Shown piece by piece: positions 1 to 8,039 of a stretch of DNA of 64,000 nucleotides. The notes beneath the pieces were generated by a model that was not told where the DNA came from, made no database searches, and saw only the letters and a list, made by a program, of their open reading frames with translations. A program made the translations under genes and the position numbers. Position 1 is the stretch's first letter. Every line of letters starts with the position of its first letter. Origin of the DNA: Tunturiibacter empetritectus (GTDB lineage: Bacteria; Acidobacteriota; Terriglobia; Terriglobales; Acidobacteriaceae); the NCBI RefSeq assembly GCF_014201375.1, contig NZ_JACHDZ010000001.1, positions 310,001 to 374,000 on the forward strand, written 5' to 3'.

Positions 1-180
1 CCTGCCGGACGGGCCCACTGCGCGTGGAGCGATCACTTCGTGATGTGTATACCGGCTTCGCCCGGGCCTTCCAATGGTCGGCACGAGATCTCTTCGCGAC
101 CAACGGGAGCGCCAACCGAAGGGGTACACAAGTCACGAAGTGACCGCCGCCCGCGCAGGGCGCCCCGTCCGGCGGGACAG
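1..180. repeat. Dispersed palindromic intergenic repeat, copy 1 (two inverted halves)
   Basis: The segment is built of two diverging halves. Each has a small hairpin with TCACTTCGTGA-type arms, then GTGTATACC or GGTACAC, then a CCAACGGGAG-type arm. Its outer borders, CCTGCCGGACGGGC and CGTCCGGCGGGACAG, are inverted copies of each other. The same arrangement, reversed, lies at 20191-20357, and a half copy lies at 2159-2233. It may continue left of the window. No protein is credible here; the open frames are by-products of the palindromes. Confidence 0.75.
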
Positions 181-239
181 AAATCTTTCATGAAATATCT
201 TAAAGAAAGCGAGAATCCAGCCGATAGAGTCAGCAAGGC

Positions 240-755
240 CTAGTTCTGGTAGGTCAAAAGCTCCAGTTTCACCGGATCCAACCCGGAGTTGACCATCCGC
301 AGCTGCCTCGCGGCACCAAGAGACAGATCGATCACCCTGCCCGGGAACAGCGCCCCCCGGTCGGTGATCGTCACCACAACCGACCGATGGTTTCGCAGAT
401 CTGTCACCTTCACCTTGCTGCCAAACGGAAGCGTCTTGTGCGCCGCCGTCATCTCGTTCATGTCGAAGATCCGTCCACTGGCCGTCCGGCGTCCCTGCCA
501 CATCTCGCCGTACCAGCTCGCCAACCCGCTCTTGATCCGAGTCAAAACCGTCCGCCGGGGGACCGTTACCGTGTTCACAATCTCTGAGGTGGTGACCTCA
601 TGCATCACCGGTACAGGGTCCGTAGCTCGAGCCGATGCCGGAGTAGCGTTATCCGTCGCAAAGGCTGACAGAACGACCATCGCCGCCAAAGTACAGGCGG
701 TCCGAGCCCTTCCTGTCATGATTGCGGTACGTTCGTTTCCGGGTCTCTGTTCCAT
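240..755 (-). CDS. RlpA-like septal ring lytic transglycosylase (double-psi beta-barrel)
   Basis: A 171-residue exported protein. An N-terminal hydrophobic stretch (about residues 18-35, ending near ASARA) reads as a signal peptide. The C-terminal two thirds match the RlpA double-psi beta-barrel: ASWYGEMWQGRRTASG, then TAAHKTLPFGSKVKV, then TDRGALFPGRVIDLS. RlpA proteins cleave or bind denuded peptidoglycan glycans at the septum; that activity is family knowledge and not shown for this protein. There is no C-terminal SPOR domain, so it is a short form. A second ATG at 719 is an alternative start that would put the hydrophobic segment at the very N-terminus. It is transcribed alone towards the repeat at the window edge. 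Confidence 0.8.
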   Translation of the reverse strand: MEQRPGNERTAIMTGRARTACTLAAMVVLSAFATDNATPASARATDPVPVMHEVTTSEIVNTVTVPRRTVLTRIKSGLASWYGEMWQGRRTASGRIFDMNEMTAAHKTLPFGSKVKVTDLRNHRSVVVTITDRGALFPGRVIDLSLGAARQLRMVNSGLDPVKLELLTYQN

Positions 756-1075
756 CCCTTAAGTATAAGAAAAACAACACTTAAAGGGTATTTTTAATAC
801 ACAAAAATGTGGCCCGGTTCACCATACCCAGACCCCTTTGTCAACCTTTTTCGGGGTTGCCTGAGGCTCCAAAAAGGTGCAGAAAAATTCCCATTTTGGC
901 AACTCAACGTTACAAAGGGGTTAACCCCAGCCCTCCAGAGGGGGATCGTTCCTCCCAGTACACCCGTCCTTTGCATTTTTTTTGTCCCTTCGCCCCAAGC
1001 AGCCTCACGAAACGGATCTGCCCGAAGGCCACCTCCGCCATGAGAGCATAGCTGGCAATCCGCCCTGGGTTCACT

Positions 1076-1361
1076 TTGCCACTGACAGCCACGATCTTGA
1101 GTATCGCCTGCATTGCTTGCGATGAAGGCGACCTACGCGGGTCATGGTGGAAATCGAAGGATGGAAGAACATACCTCGTCGTAGCAGATGACGATGGAGG
1201 GCAATGCGGAGGGATACGCGTTGATGGTAAGCCTTGGATTCATCCTATCGGAGAAATCCGCACTGATAGAACCCGGCCATCACCGTATCTCTTGCGGTGG
1301 AGAACTCGAATTCGATGTTCCGAGCGGGTTCGTATACAAGTTTCGCTACTGGGGGCCGTAG
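1076..1361 (+). pseudogene. Frameshifted remnant of a small unknown gene
   Basis: One frame reads a protein-like stretch (CDEGDLRGSWWKSKDGRTY, then GGIRVDGKPWIHPIGEIR) to about position 1261. The neighbouring frame continues credibly from 1263 (LIEPGHHRISCGGELEF, then VPSGFVYKFRYWGP) to a TAG at 1359-1361. Joining them needs removal of one base near 1262, which gives a product of about 95 residues. No ATG with a ribosome site is visible at the 5' end (1076 is a TTG), so the start may also be lost. The family is not recognised. The call rests on both halves looking like folded protein and on their exact abutment. Confidence 0.45.
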
Positions 1362-1418
1362 CAGATCGTTTCGTACTCCACATAAGCCCGAATCGTTCCC
1401 CGTTCCTGAAGGGTCTCC

Positions 1419-2036
1419 CTATTTGCTCTTCTGCTGTTGCCGGTAGTACCGGCGCGCCTTCTCCCGGTTGCCGCAGTCCTTCATGTCACACCAGCGTCTG
1501 CGTCTCCCTCGGCTCTCGTCGAGAAAGAGCCATCCGCAAAGGCCGCCTCCACAGATACCGATCCGACCCGACCTCCGGGAACAGAACAAAGACAACGCCT
1601 CGCCCGCCAGGATCGCCCGCAGCTCCATCGAAGCGAACTGCGGATCAGGCCGCCAATGGAGTCCTCCACCCTCACTCACAACCATCGGTTTCGGCGCGTT
1701 CGCCTCTTCGCGAATAGCCACCAGATCGTCTTCCGCAACCGGATCCCCCAGGGCAAGCGTCAGCCCCACATGGTAGATCTCCTCGCGAAGCTCCCAAACC
1801 TCATCGATAGGCGACGGAGAGTCCACCAGTTCGCCGTACAACTCAGGCTCGATCAACCCCACCTGAACCGTCCACCGGACAAACGCCTCCCAGTCCGGAA
1901 GCAGCTCCTCAGACTGTTCGGCCAGGTGCTGGGCCGCGGTATTGCAAAAGTCGAGCGCAAAATGGCCCCCCACCTGGGAAGCGACAGGCTCCCGAAGTGC
2001 AGCCCTCACAGCAACATCGCTATGACGATCCCACAT
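1419..2036 (-). CDS. CGNR zinc finger domain protein (ABATE-type regulator)
   Basis: 205 residues from the ATG at 2036, which follows a purine-rich GCGGGGG stretch. The longer upstream frame runs into the intergenic repeat and is not credible. The N-terminal part carries the HFALDFCNT motif typical of ABATE domains (putative stress-induced transcription regulators). The C-terminus is a CGNR treble-clef zinc finger with cysteines in CGGGLCGWLF and WCDMKDCGNREKARR. Proteins of this class are presumed DNA-binding regulators; the target is unknown. It stands alone between a gene remnant and a repeat. Confidence 0.85.
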   Translation of the reverse strand: MWDRHSDVAVRAALREPVASQVGGHFALDFCNTAAQHLAEQSEELLPDWEAFVRWTVQVGLIEPELYGELVDSPSPIDEVWELREEIYHVGLTLALGDPVAEDDLVAIREEANAPKPMVVSEGGGLHWRPDPQFASMELRAILAGEALSLFCSRRSGRIGICGGGLCGWLFLDESRGRRRRWCDMKDCGNREKARRYYRQQQKSK

Positions 2037-2158
2037 AGGCAAACCCCCGCTCTCTATCGACCGTCTACATCGATGCGAGATCTTTATACCACCTAACCGG
2101 TTAGACAGCCAAGTCGCATGACAACAGAAACTTACGCTCTCAGAGGTCGCGAGCCATC

Positions 2159-2233
2159 TTTCTTCGCGACCAACGGGAGAGACAACCGAAGGGGTATACA
2201 AGTCACGAAGTGACCGCCGCCCGCGCAGGGCGC
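2159..2233. repeat. Dispersed palindromic repeat, copy 2 (half unit)
   Basis: About 75 bp nearly identical to the right half of the repeat at 1-180 and to the reverse complement of the left half at 20191-20357. It contains GACCAACGGGAGA, CAACCGAAGGGGTATACA, AGTCACGAAGTGACCG and CCCGCGCAGGGCGC. The partner inverted half is missing, so this is a solo or truncated unit. It lies upstream of the CGNR gene. Confidence 0.75.
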
Positions 2234-2407
2234 ACTTTAAGAAGGCCCGATCAAAAACGACCTCTTTCAAAACAGTTCCGCTAGTCGCGAAGACCACGAC
2301 CGCTCCCGTGGGCGGAGCTGTTGCCTCTCGCTTCTCTTGTTGTCATCCCGTCAGGGATCTGCTGTTGTCTTGTCTTCGCCTTACTCTTACCGCGCCCCGC
2401 CCTTGCC

Positions 2408-2438
2408 GTCATCCTGGGCGCAGCGAAGGATCCCGAAG
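2408..2438. repeat. GTCATCCTG...GAAGGATCCC intergenic repeat
   Basis: A short motif, GTCATCCTGGGCGCAGCG followed by AAGGATCCCGAAGG. Its reverse-complement relative lies at 22945-23015, and looser relatives lie near 2338, 20500 and 46283. It looks like a second dispersed noncoding repeat family. Confidence 0.5.
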
Positions 2439-2878
2439 GTCTCCACCATCTACAGCCTTCCGAACCTTTCCACCTAAAAAAAGTTCAACCTAAACGACTC
2501 ATTCTATTTGGCTTATTATCGATAAAACTTATCGATGCGTTTTCTACCCAAAAATCGCATGTCAAGCCAAAAATCGCATAACCCAATTCATTTCAATACA
2601 TTACGCTTGGCGTATAAGTTACGTGCCAATCACTATAATGGGTATATAGACAAAGAAGTCCCGGCTCTTGAGCCCGGGGCACCCTCTCTTTCAAGAGGCT
2701 GATTCAACTAAAGAACTGCGATTTGACGCCGATAACCGAATCTCGCTGCAACCATTGTCCCGCAAGAGAGGTCAAATGCAAAGGGCAACGGTTTAGTGCG
2801 AAAAATGGCCTATACGACAAAAGTTCCTTTGTATTTTTCCATATATAGGTTACAAATATCCCACTCGTTGAAACGACG
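2439..2878. other. AT-rich noncoding stretch upstream of the toxin-antitoxin pair
   Basis: About 440 bp without a credible gene, visibly more AT-rich than the surroundings. It holds a GC-rich inverted element around 2660-2680 (CCCGGCTCTTGAGCCCGGG) followed by a CTCTCTTTCAAGAG hairpin. These could belong to an operator, an attenuator or an uncharacterised RNA. No known riboswitch or tRNA was recognised. Confidence 0.4.
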
Positions 2879-2905
2879 ATGGAACAGAATCAGGAAGGAC
2901 CTCCA

Positions 2906-3133
2906 ATGACAGTTGCGATCCAAGCTCAGAGGGGCCAGGCTCGATCAATCGCCATTAGTCCGTGTTCGACACCTGCCAAAGAAACCGCAAGTGACAAATT
3001 AGCGCGATACAGGAACGCGTCCAAATCCATGTCACGTGATCAACGCGGTACGGATGCAGAGGTCAACAAGGACGCCGCCAAGCATTACAAGGGATGGCAG
3101 GACCTCCGGAAGCAGGCGACCCGTAAAGCGTGA
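2906..3133 (+). CDS. Putative antitoxin of a PemK/MazF-type module
   Basis: 75 residues from the ATG at 2906, which is chosen over the ATG at 2879 because AGGAAGGACCTCC immediately precedes it. The protein is small, charged and rich in K/R/D in its C-terminal half (ARYRNASKSMSRDQRG, KHYKGWQDLRKQ). No DNA-binding fold could be recognised. Its stop codon overlaps the GTG start of the downstream toxin-like gene (GTGA), the tight coupling typical of toxin-antitoxin operons. The antitoxin role is inferred from position and size only. Confidence 0.55.
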   Translation: MTVAIQAQRGQARSIAISPCSTPAKETASDKLARYRNASKSMSRDQRGTDAEVNKDAAKHYKGWQDLRKQATRKA

Positions 3134-3516
3134 TCAATGCTTTCTTGTCTGCTGGATTTGGTCTTAGTCCCGGAGATGTAGTGACCGTAAGCGATTCCCA
3201 CATTAAGTTCCCACTGAATCTTGTGAGGAAGGCGCACGAGCGACGGTTCTGCTTGGTGCTGTCAAACGATCTGATCTGTCAGAAGTCAGACATTATTCTC
3301 ATGGCTCCAATGACGAGTGATACGACCTTCAAATCGATGTCTCAGCTCGAATTCGCACCATCTGTCAGCAACGGATTACTGCGAAATAGTCGTGTGCTTT
3401 TAGATCAAATCCAGCCGATGAAGAAGTCGGAGATTCTAGAGAAGATGGGTAGGCTCTCGTTGACTGAATGGGAATTGGTCATGACTCAGATCGTCTGGAA
3501 TTTTGACAGGGCATAG
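3130..3516 (+). CDS. Type II toxin, PemK/MazF-like
   Basis: 128 residues from a GTG overlapping the upstream stop. The profile fits PemK/MazF endoribonucleases: GDVVTVSD near residue 15, RFCLVLSNDL in the central strand, MAPMTSD, then LLRNSRVLLDQIQPM and ILEKMGRLS near the end. MazF-fold toxins cut mRNA at short sequence motifs in the cytosol until neutralised by their antitoxin. The usual conserved RPA/RP in the second strand is replaced by ERRFCLVLS, so this is a divergent member. The AT-rich setting unlike its neighbours suggests acquisition by transfer. Confidence 0.7.
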   Translation: MINAFLSAGFGLSPGDVVTVSDSHIKFPLNLVRKAHERRFCLVLSNDLICQKSDIILMAPMTSDTTFKSMSQLEFAPSVSNGLLRNSRVLLDQIQPMKKSEILEKMGRLSLTEWELVMTQIVWNFDRA

Positions 3517-3694
3517 AATTTCCTGGCTAACTAATTGATAACAAGTATTTTAGGAACAAGCCATCTACTATCTATACTTTGCAGACACTACCCCTCTGCA
3601 AAGTACTGAATAGAATGACTTTACCGCCAAGATACCCCCGCGGGGGAGGGGGTACCCAAGAGGCATAGAACCCGGAAGTTCAGCAGGAAAGGAG

Positions 3695-4855
3695 CTATAC
3701 AAACACCAGGCACTGCGGCCGCGACAGAGGGAAACTCTTCCCCGAATCCGTCAGCTTACCCGTCTTCCCATCGCGTGCCAGCACCGAGAGTGTGTCAGAT
3801 TCCTGATTGGCGACCAGCAGCCACTTGCCACTTGGATCAAGTGCAAGATGACGTGGAACCTTGCCCCCGCAAGCGATCCGGTCCACCACAGTCAGCTTGC
3901 CATCGGAGGGCGAGATGGCAAAGGTGACCACAATATCGTCGAAGCGGTCGGTCGCATAGGCATACCGGCCCTCCCGGTCGATCGCAATATCGTCTCCGCT
4001 GGTCTCGCCCTGGAAGTCAGTAGGCCGCATCACGATCTCCTGCACGGTCTCGAGCGCTCCACGCTCCGAGTCCCAACGCAGCACCACCACCGAGGACGTC
4101 ATCTCGGTAACGCAGTACGCAACCCTGCCGTTCGGATGAAACCGCAGCGCCCGCGGTCCCGCTCCCGCAGCCGACCGCCACGCCACCGGCTCATTTGGAA
4201 CAAGCTTCGCCGTAGACGCATCCAGCCGATAGAGGTGAATCGTATCCAGCCCCAGGTCGTTGACCAGCAGGAACCGGTTATCAGGCGACACCGTCACCCG
4301 ATGGGTGTGCGGAGCCTCCTGCCGCTCCTTATTCGGTCCCTGTCCGCTGTACTGAAAGAACGAAACCGCTGGGCTCAACGCGCCGCCCGCTCCAACCGCG
4401 AACGAAGCCGCACTGCCCCCGCCGTAGTTCGCCGCAAACGCAGCCTTGCCCGTCCGATCGAAGGCGACATGGCAGGTTCCTCCTCCGCCGGAGGCCACCT
4501 GGCTGACTTTGGATAACCGCGTCCTGGTGCGGTCCAGCGTAAAAGTCGACACCGCGCCGCCGTTCTTGCCCTCGAACTTATCCAGTTCATTCGCCACCAG
4601 GACGGTCCTCCCATCAGGAGCCAGCGCCAGAAACGTAGGATTCTCCGCCTCAGCCGCCAGGCCAAGCGCCGTCAAATCTCCCGTCGACGGTGCAAAGGAG
4701 TACGAATAGATACCCTTGCTCGAGCCAGAGGTCTGAGTCCCGACCAGCAGCCGGCCCCCATCCTTTCCCGCCGCAAACCCAGCCCTCCCCACCACCGACA
4801 AAGCTGCCGAACCGAAGATAAATCTACGTCGATTAAGCCGATTAATCTGTCTCAA
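3695..4855 (-). CDS. Lactonase family protein (6-phosphogluconolactonase-like beta-propeller), Tat-exported
   Basis: 386 residues. The N-terminus NRRRFIFGSAALSVVG is a twin-arginine signal, so the enzyme is probably exported folded. The remainder is a seven-bladed propeller of the Pgl/lactonase family, with typical blade motifs such as GTCHVAFDRTGK, HTHRVTVSPDNRFLLVNDLG, ALRFHPNGRVAYCVTE and PRHLALDPSGKWLLVANQ. Cytosolic Pgl hydrolyses 6-phosphogluconolactone; exported homologues probably act on other sugar lactones. It is divergent from the adjacent amino-sugar genes, so a link to that locus is possible but not shown. Confidence 0.88.
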   Translation of the reverse strand: MRQINRLNRRRFIFGSAALSVVGRAGFAAGKDGGRLLVGTQTSGSSKGIYSYSFAPSTGDLTALGLAAEAENPTFLALAPDGRTVLVANELDKFEGKNGGAVSTFTLDRTRTRLSKVSQVASGGGGTCHVAFDRTGKAAFAANYGGGSAASFAVGAGGALSPAVSFFQYSGQGPNKERQEAPHTHRVTVSPDNRFLLVNDLGLDTIHLYRLDASTAKLVPNEPVAWRSAAGAGPRALRFHPNGRVAYCVTEMTSSVVVLRWDSERGALETVQEIVMRPTDFQGETSGDDIAIDREGRYAYATDRFDDIVVTFAISPSDGKLTVVDRIACGGKVPRHLALDPSGKWLLVANQESDTLSVLARDGKTGKLTDSGKSFPLSRPQCLVFV

Positions 4856-4975
4856 ATGTCAGCTCCTTTTTCCTCTCATCCACAATAGCGCGATTTGCAG
4901 ATAGTCTGTTTCCAACGGCGTCGTGTCGTTTCACCCTCAACAGCCAGACAGCCGCCTCCAGGGAAGCCAGTAAAA

Positions 4976-5704
4976 GTGCCTCAAGGCTCGAACTCCTCCT
5001 CCAACTCGCCTTTCCCTCTCCTCCGCGGCCGCATCATCGTCTCCTGTCAGGCCGCAGAAGGCGATCCGCTGGACGATCTAGACACCCTCACCCGAATCGC
5101 AATCTCGGTTCTGCGCGGCGGAGCAGGCGGTCTCCGCGCCGAAGGCACAACGCGCATCGCCGCCTTCCGCGCCCTCACCGAACTCCCCATCATTGGGATC
5201 ATCAAGACCTGCGACGCCAACGGAGATCTCTACATCACCCCCGACTTCCGCTCCGCCAAGGCCGTCACTGACGCTGGAGCCGACATCGTCGCCCTTGACT
5301 GCACCGCCCGTCGCCTCACCGCGCCCGAACCCTGGCCAGAACTCATTCACCGCATCCACACCGAGCTTGGTCGTCCAGTCCTCGCCGACATCGCCTCCCT
5401 GGAAGATGCCCTCGCCGCCGAACGAGCCGGAGCCGACGCCATCGCCACCACCCTCTACGGCTACACAACCGAGACTGCCGGCATCCGCTCTCCGTCCTGG
5501 CCCTTGCTCCAATCCCTGGTGGCGCACTTGACAGTCCCCGTGCTCTTGGAAGGCCACGTCACCCACCCCACGGAGGCCCTCCAGGCACTGGACATGGGGG
5601 CCACCGCCGTTGTCATCGGCTCCGCCATCACCCGCCCCGAAACAATCACGAGTCGGTTTGTCCAAGCGGCCAGGCGAACGGACATTCAATCTTCAAGCAA
5701 GTAA
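4976..5704 (+). CDS. nanE: N-acetylmannosamine-6-phosphate 2-epimerase (NanE-like)
   Basis: 242 residues if the GTG at 4976 is used. The frame opens further upstream, but only TTG codons and low-complexity sequence are available there. The TIM-barrel motifs of NanE are clear: GRIIVSCQA at the first strand, GAGGLRAEG, PIIGIIKTCD, YITPDF, GADIVALDCT, LADIASLEDA, GADAIATTLYGYT, PVLLEGHVTHP and ATAVVIGSAITRP. NanE converts ManNAc-6-P to GlcNAc-6-P, which the NagA encoded downstream can deacetylate. No NanA or NanK is in the window, so the ManNAc source is unclear. A GntR-type operator candidate lies just downstream, ahead of the transporter. Confidence 0.85.
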   Translation: MPQGSNSSSNSPFPLLRGRIIVSCQAAEGDPLDDLDTLTRIAISVLRGGAGGLRAEGTTRIAAFRALTELPIIGIIKTCDANGDLYITPDFRSAKAVTDAGADIVALDCTARRLTAPEPWPELIHRIHTELGRPVLADIASLEDALAAERAGADAIATTLYGYTTETAGIRSPSWPLLQSLVAHLTVPVLLEGHVTHPTEALQALDMGATAVVIGSAITRPETITSRFVQAARRTDIQSSSK

Positions 5705-5714
5705 TCCATTGAAG

Positions 5715-5741
5715 CAGTATAGTCATCTAGACATACAAAGC
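5715..5741. promoter_or_regulatory. Candidate NagR/DasR-type operator upstream of the MFS transporter
   Basis: CAGTATAGTC, a four-base spacer, then AGACATACAAAG. It is an imperfect inverted repeat (GTATaGTC against GACATAC) lying 27 bp before the transporter ATG. It shares CAGTATAGTC and ACATACAA with 9343-9364. The core resembles the GGTATAGAC half-sites of NagR/DasR (dre) operators; binding is inferred. Confidence 0.5.
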
Positions 5742-5767
5742 AGTTCGCGCAAGAACAGGGGATTGAA

Positions 5768-7048
5768 ATGGCGCTTGGAGTCGCGGGAGAAGGCTCGATC
5801 ACCACGGTCGAGGCAAGCAGCAGAAACTACACCGTTCCGCTTATGCTGATGGTCTCTTTGTACTTTGGCATCGGCTTCATCACCGCGCTGAACGACATCC
5901 TGGTCCCTCACTTCAAAGATCTCTTCCACCTCACCAACGTCACGGCGCTGCTGGTCCAGTTCTGCTTCTTCGGAGCGTACTTCGTTATGTCTCTGCCGTC
6001 AGGATGGATCGTTGGCAGGATCGGCTACAAGTCAGGTATTGTCGTCGCACTGTCCGTGATGGGGCTTGGCCTGCTTCTCTTTCTTCCTGCCTCCGTCATC
6101 ATCTTCTATCCACTCTTCCTCTTCGCTCTGTTCGTCGTTGGTAGCGGACTCGCGCTTCTCCAGGTAGCCATTAATCCCTACGTTGGCGCATTGGGACCTC
6201 CAGAGACTGCGGCTTCCCGGCTAAATCTGGCTGGCTTCTTCAACTCGATTGCTACAACTTCCGCTCCCCGAGTTGGCGCCGCCTTTATCTTCATAGCCGC
6301 CGGTGCCTCGACGGCGCAACTCGCCCACTCTGTGCGGAAGCCCTACCTCATTCTCGCAATCTGCGCCTTTGCCATGGCAGTCATCACAGCCTTCGTGCAG
6401 TTGCCCGACGTCATTGAAAGAGGCGGTTCCAAATCCGGTACTGATGGCAGCGCATGGAGCTTCAGCCATCTAAGGCTGGGTGCGCTCGCGATCTTCTTCT
6501 ATGTAGGAGCCGAGGTTGCCATTGGAAGCATCATGATCACCTATCTTGGCCAGCCATCGATGGGGGGCTTGAGCCACGAGGTCGCCGCGCGATACGTCTC
6601 CTACTATTGGGGGCTATCTCTGATAGGCCGCTTTGTCGGGTACTTCGCGATGCAACGGATTCGAGCTCAAAGGGCACTTGCCGTTGTCTCACTTATTGCT
6701 GCTGTCCTCATCACCCTCACGGTTGCAGCACACGGACACATTGCAATGTGGGCCGTAGTTTTTTGTGGCCTGTGTAACTCGGTCATGTGGCCTTGCATCT
6801 TCCCGCTGGCGGTAAAGGGAATGGGAAGATTCACAAGCCAAGGCTCAGGAATTCTAATCACCATGGTCGTTGGGGGAGCAGTCATCCCTGAGATTCAGGG
6901 TTTTCTCGCCGATACGCTCGGCTATCAGCACAGCTTCGCGATTGTTCTGCTCTGCTACGCTTACATCTTCTTCTTCGCGATCAGAGGGCATCGCAATCTG
7001 AACTCAGCCGATGCGTTGTCTTCTCAAAGCGCCGCTCTTATTCAATAG
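5768..7048 (+). CDS. MFS sugar transporter, FucP/NagP type (probable GlcNAc importer)
   Basis: 426 residues with about 12 hydrophobic segments. The start is the ATG at 5768 after AGGGGATTG. Family features are the FGIGFITALNDILVPHFK opening helix, GAYFVMSLPSGWIVGRIGYK between helices 2 and 3, and LALLQVAINPYV in helix 5, all as in FucP/GluP/NagP proton-sugar symporters. Given NagA, the SIS deaminase and the GntR repressor around it, N-acetylglucosamine (or ManNAc) is the likely substrate; fucose or glucose cannot be excluded from sequence alone. Its 3' end overlaps the convergent GntR gene by 11 bp. Confidence 0.85.
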   Translation: MALGVAGEGSITTVEASSRNYTVPLMLMVSLYFGIGFITALNDILVPHFKDLFHLTNVTALLVQFCFFGAYFVMSLPSGWIVGRIGYKSGIVVALSVMGLGLLLFLPASVIIFYPLFLFALFVVGSGLALLQVAINPYVGALGPPETAASRLNLAGFFNSIATTSAPRVGAAFIFIAAGASTAQLAHSVRKPYLILAICAFAMAVITAFVQLPDVIERGGSKSGTDGSAWSFSHLRLGALAIFFYVGAEVAIGSIMITYLGQPSMGGLSHEVAARYVSYYWGLSLIGRFVGYFAMQRIRAQRALAVVSLIAAVLITLTVAAHGHIAMWAVVFCGLCNSVMWPCIFPLAVKGMGRFTSQGSGILITMVVGGAVIPEIQGFLADTLGYQHSFAIVLLCYAYIFFFAIRGHRNLNSADALSSQSAALIQ

Positions 7049-7814
7049 TCGTGGTCGGGACACGAATGGAAGCTCGATAGCGGTCACCGCGGTATCGAGA
7101 GCACGCAACCTCGATTGGCGTCTCTTCGGTCGTCATGATTGTCCGCGAGATGGAAAGGATGCTCGCCTTTTTGGGGATTGTAAGTAAGTCGGATTCTTCG
7201 CGAGTTGCGGGCAGTGCCTCGATCACCTCATCGGCCCACGCGACACGCACACCGAACGTCTCGCGAAGCACAAAGTAGAGAGACTGCCTGGCGAAGTTGA
7301 TCTTCTCGAGACCTGGAAATTGTTTTAACGGAATGTGTGATATTTCAAGCGCCATCGGAATCCCATCGGCCAAACGTAGTCGTCGCAGCCGCATCACAAC
7401 TTCACCTGTCTCGACCTTCAATTGCTCCGCGAGTTCTGCTGTAGCCTTTACGACCGTCTGCTCGATTAGTTTTGAGCTTGGGACCATACCGAGATGCTTC
7501 ATATCTTCGGTAAAGCCACGCAGATGCATGATGTTCTTCTCAAGTTTAGGTCGGGTGACAAACGTGCCGCGGCCTTTCTGGCTGATGGCGAATCCACTGG
7601 TCTTCAACCCATGCAGCGCTTGCCGTGCCGTCATTCGGCTCACCTGGTAGATTCGTGCCAGTTCCTCTTCCGAAGCCAGGGGGTCCCCCGTTGAAAGTTC
7701 TCCCGAGTGAATCTTTTCCATGAGTGCCCGCTGAATCTGGTAATACAGCGGTATGAAACCGCTTTTATCCAGAGGACGTATTGTTGAAACAGGCTGACTT
7801 TGAGGCTTCGGCAC
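7038..7814 (-). CDS. GntR/HutC-family repressor (NagR/DasR-like)
   Basis: 258 residues from a GTG at 7814 preceded by CAGGAGATAGA, which fixes the start. An N-terminal winged helix (PLYYQIQRALMEKIHSGE, EELARIYQVSRMTARQALHGL, GRGTFVTRP) is followed by a UTRA ligand domain (about residues 95-250, with MRLRRLRLADGIPMALE and LSISRTIMTTEETPIE). Members of this subfamily bind GlcN-6-P or GlcNAc-6-P and repress amino-sugar genes. Candidate operators with a GTATAG(A/T)C core lie at 5715, 7950 (just upstream of this gene, suggesting autoregulation) and 9343. Confidence 0.9.
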   Translation of the reverse strand: MPKPQSQPVSTIRPLDKSGFIPLYYQIQRALMEKIHSGELSTGDPLASEEELARIYQVSRMTARQALHGLKTSGFAISQKGRGTFVTRPKLEKNIMHLRGFTEDMKHLGMVPSSKLIEQTVVKATAELAEQLKVETGEVVMRLRRLRLADGIPMALEISHIPLKQFPGLEKINFARQSLYFVLRETFGVRVAWADEVIEALPATREESDLLTIPKKASILSISRTIMTTEETPIEVACSRYRGDRYRASIRVPTTTIE

Positions 7815-7949
7815 TCTATCTCCTGAGACGTTCCGACATCAGCGTCGAATGCTCACAAACATGCGAGATGGCGGTTTCAGCCAGCATCTTGCAGACACAC
7901 AATGTCGAATTAATTCGCGTCCCTTGTCTTTTTAGTCCTATCCCGGTTC

Positions 7950-7968
7950 TGTTGTCTATACACATCTT
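7950..7968. promoter_or_regulatory. Candidate autoregulatory GntR operator
   Basis: TGTTGTCTATACACATCTT; read on the other strand it contains GTGTATAGACAACA, close to the known NagR/YvoA operator style (TGGTATAGACAAC). It lies about 140 bp upstream of the repressor start, in the gap after nagA. Binding is inferred. Confidence 0.5.
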
Positions 7969-8039
7969 GTCAAAAACGGGTAGCAGTAAGTGGTCAATCC
8001 ATCGAGCGGTTTTGCCTGCGCAAGAATGAGTAACTCAGC

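Noticed and set aside
2308..2581. Overlapping open frames of 61 and 86 codons
   Set aside because: They run through the GTCATCC dispersed repeat and AT-rich DNA; the translations are repeat-derived (HPGRSEGS type).
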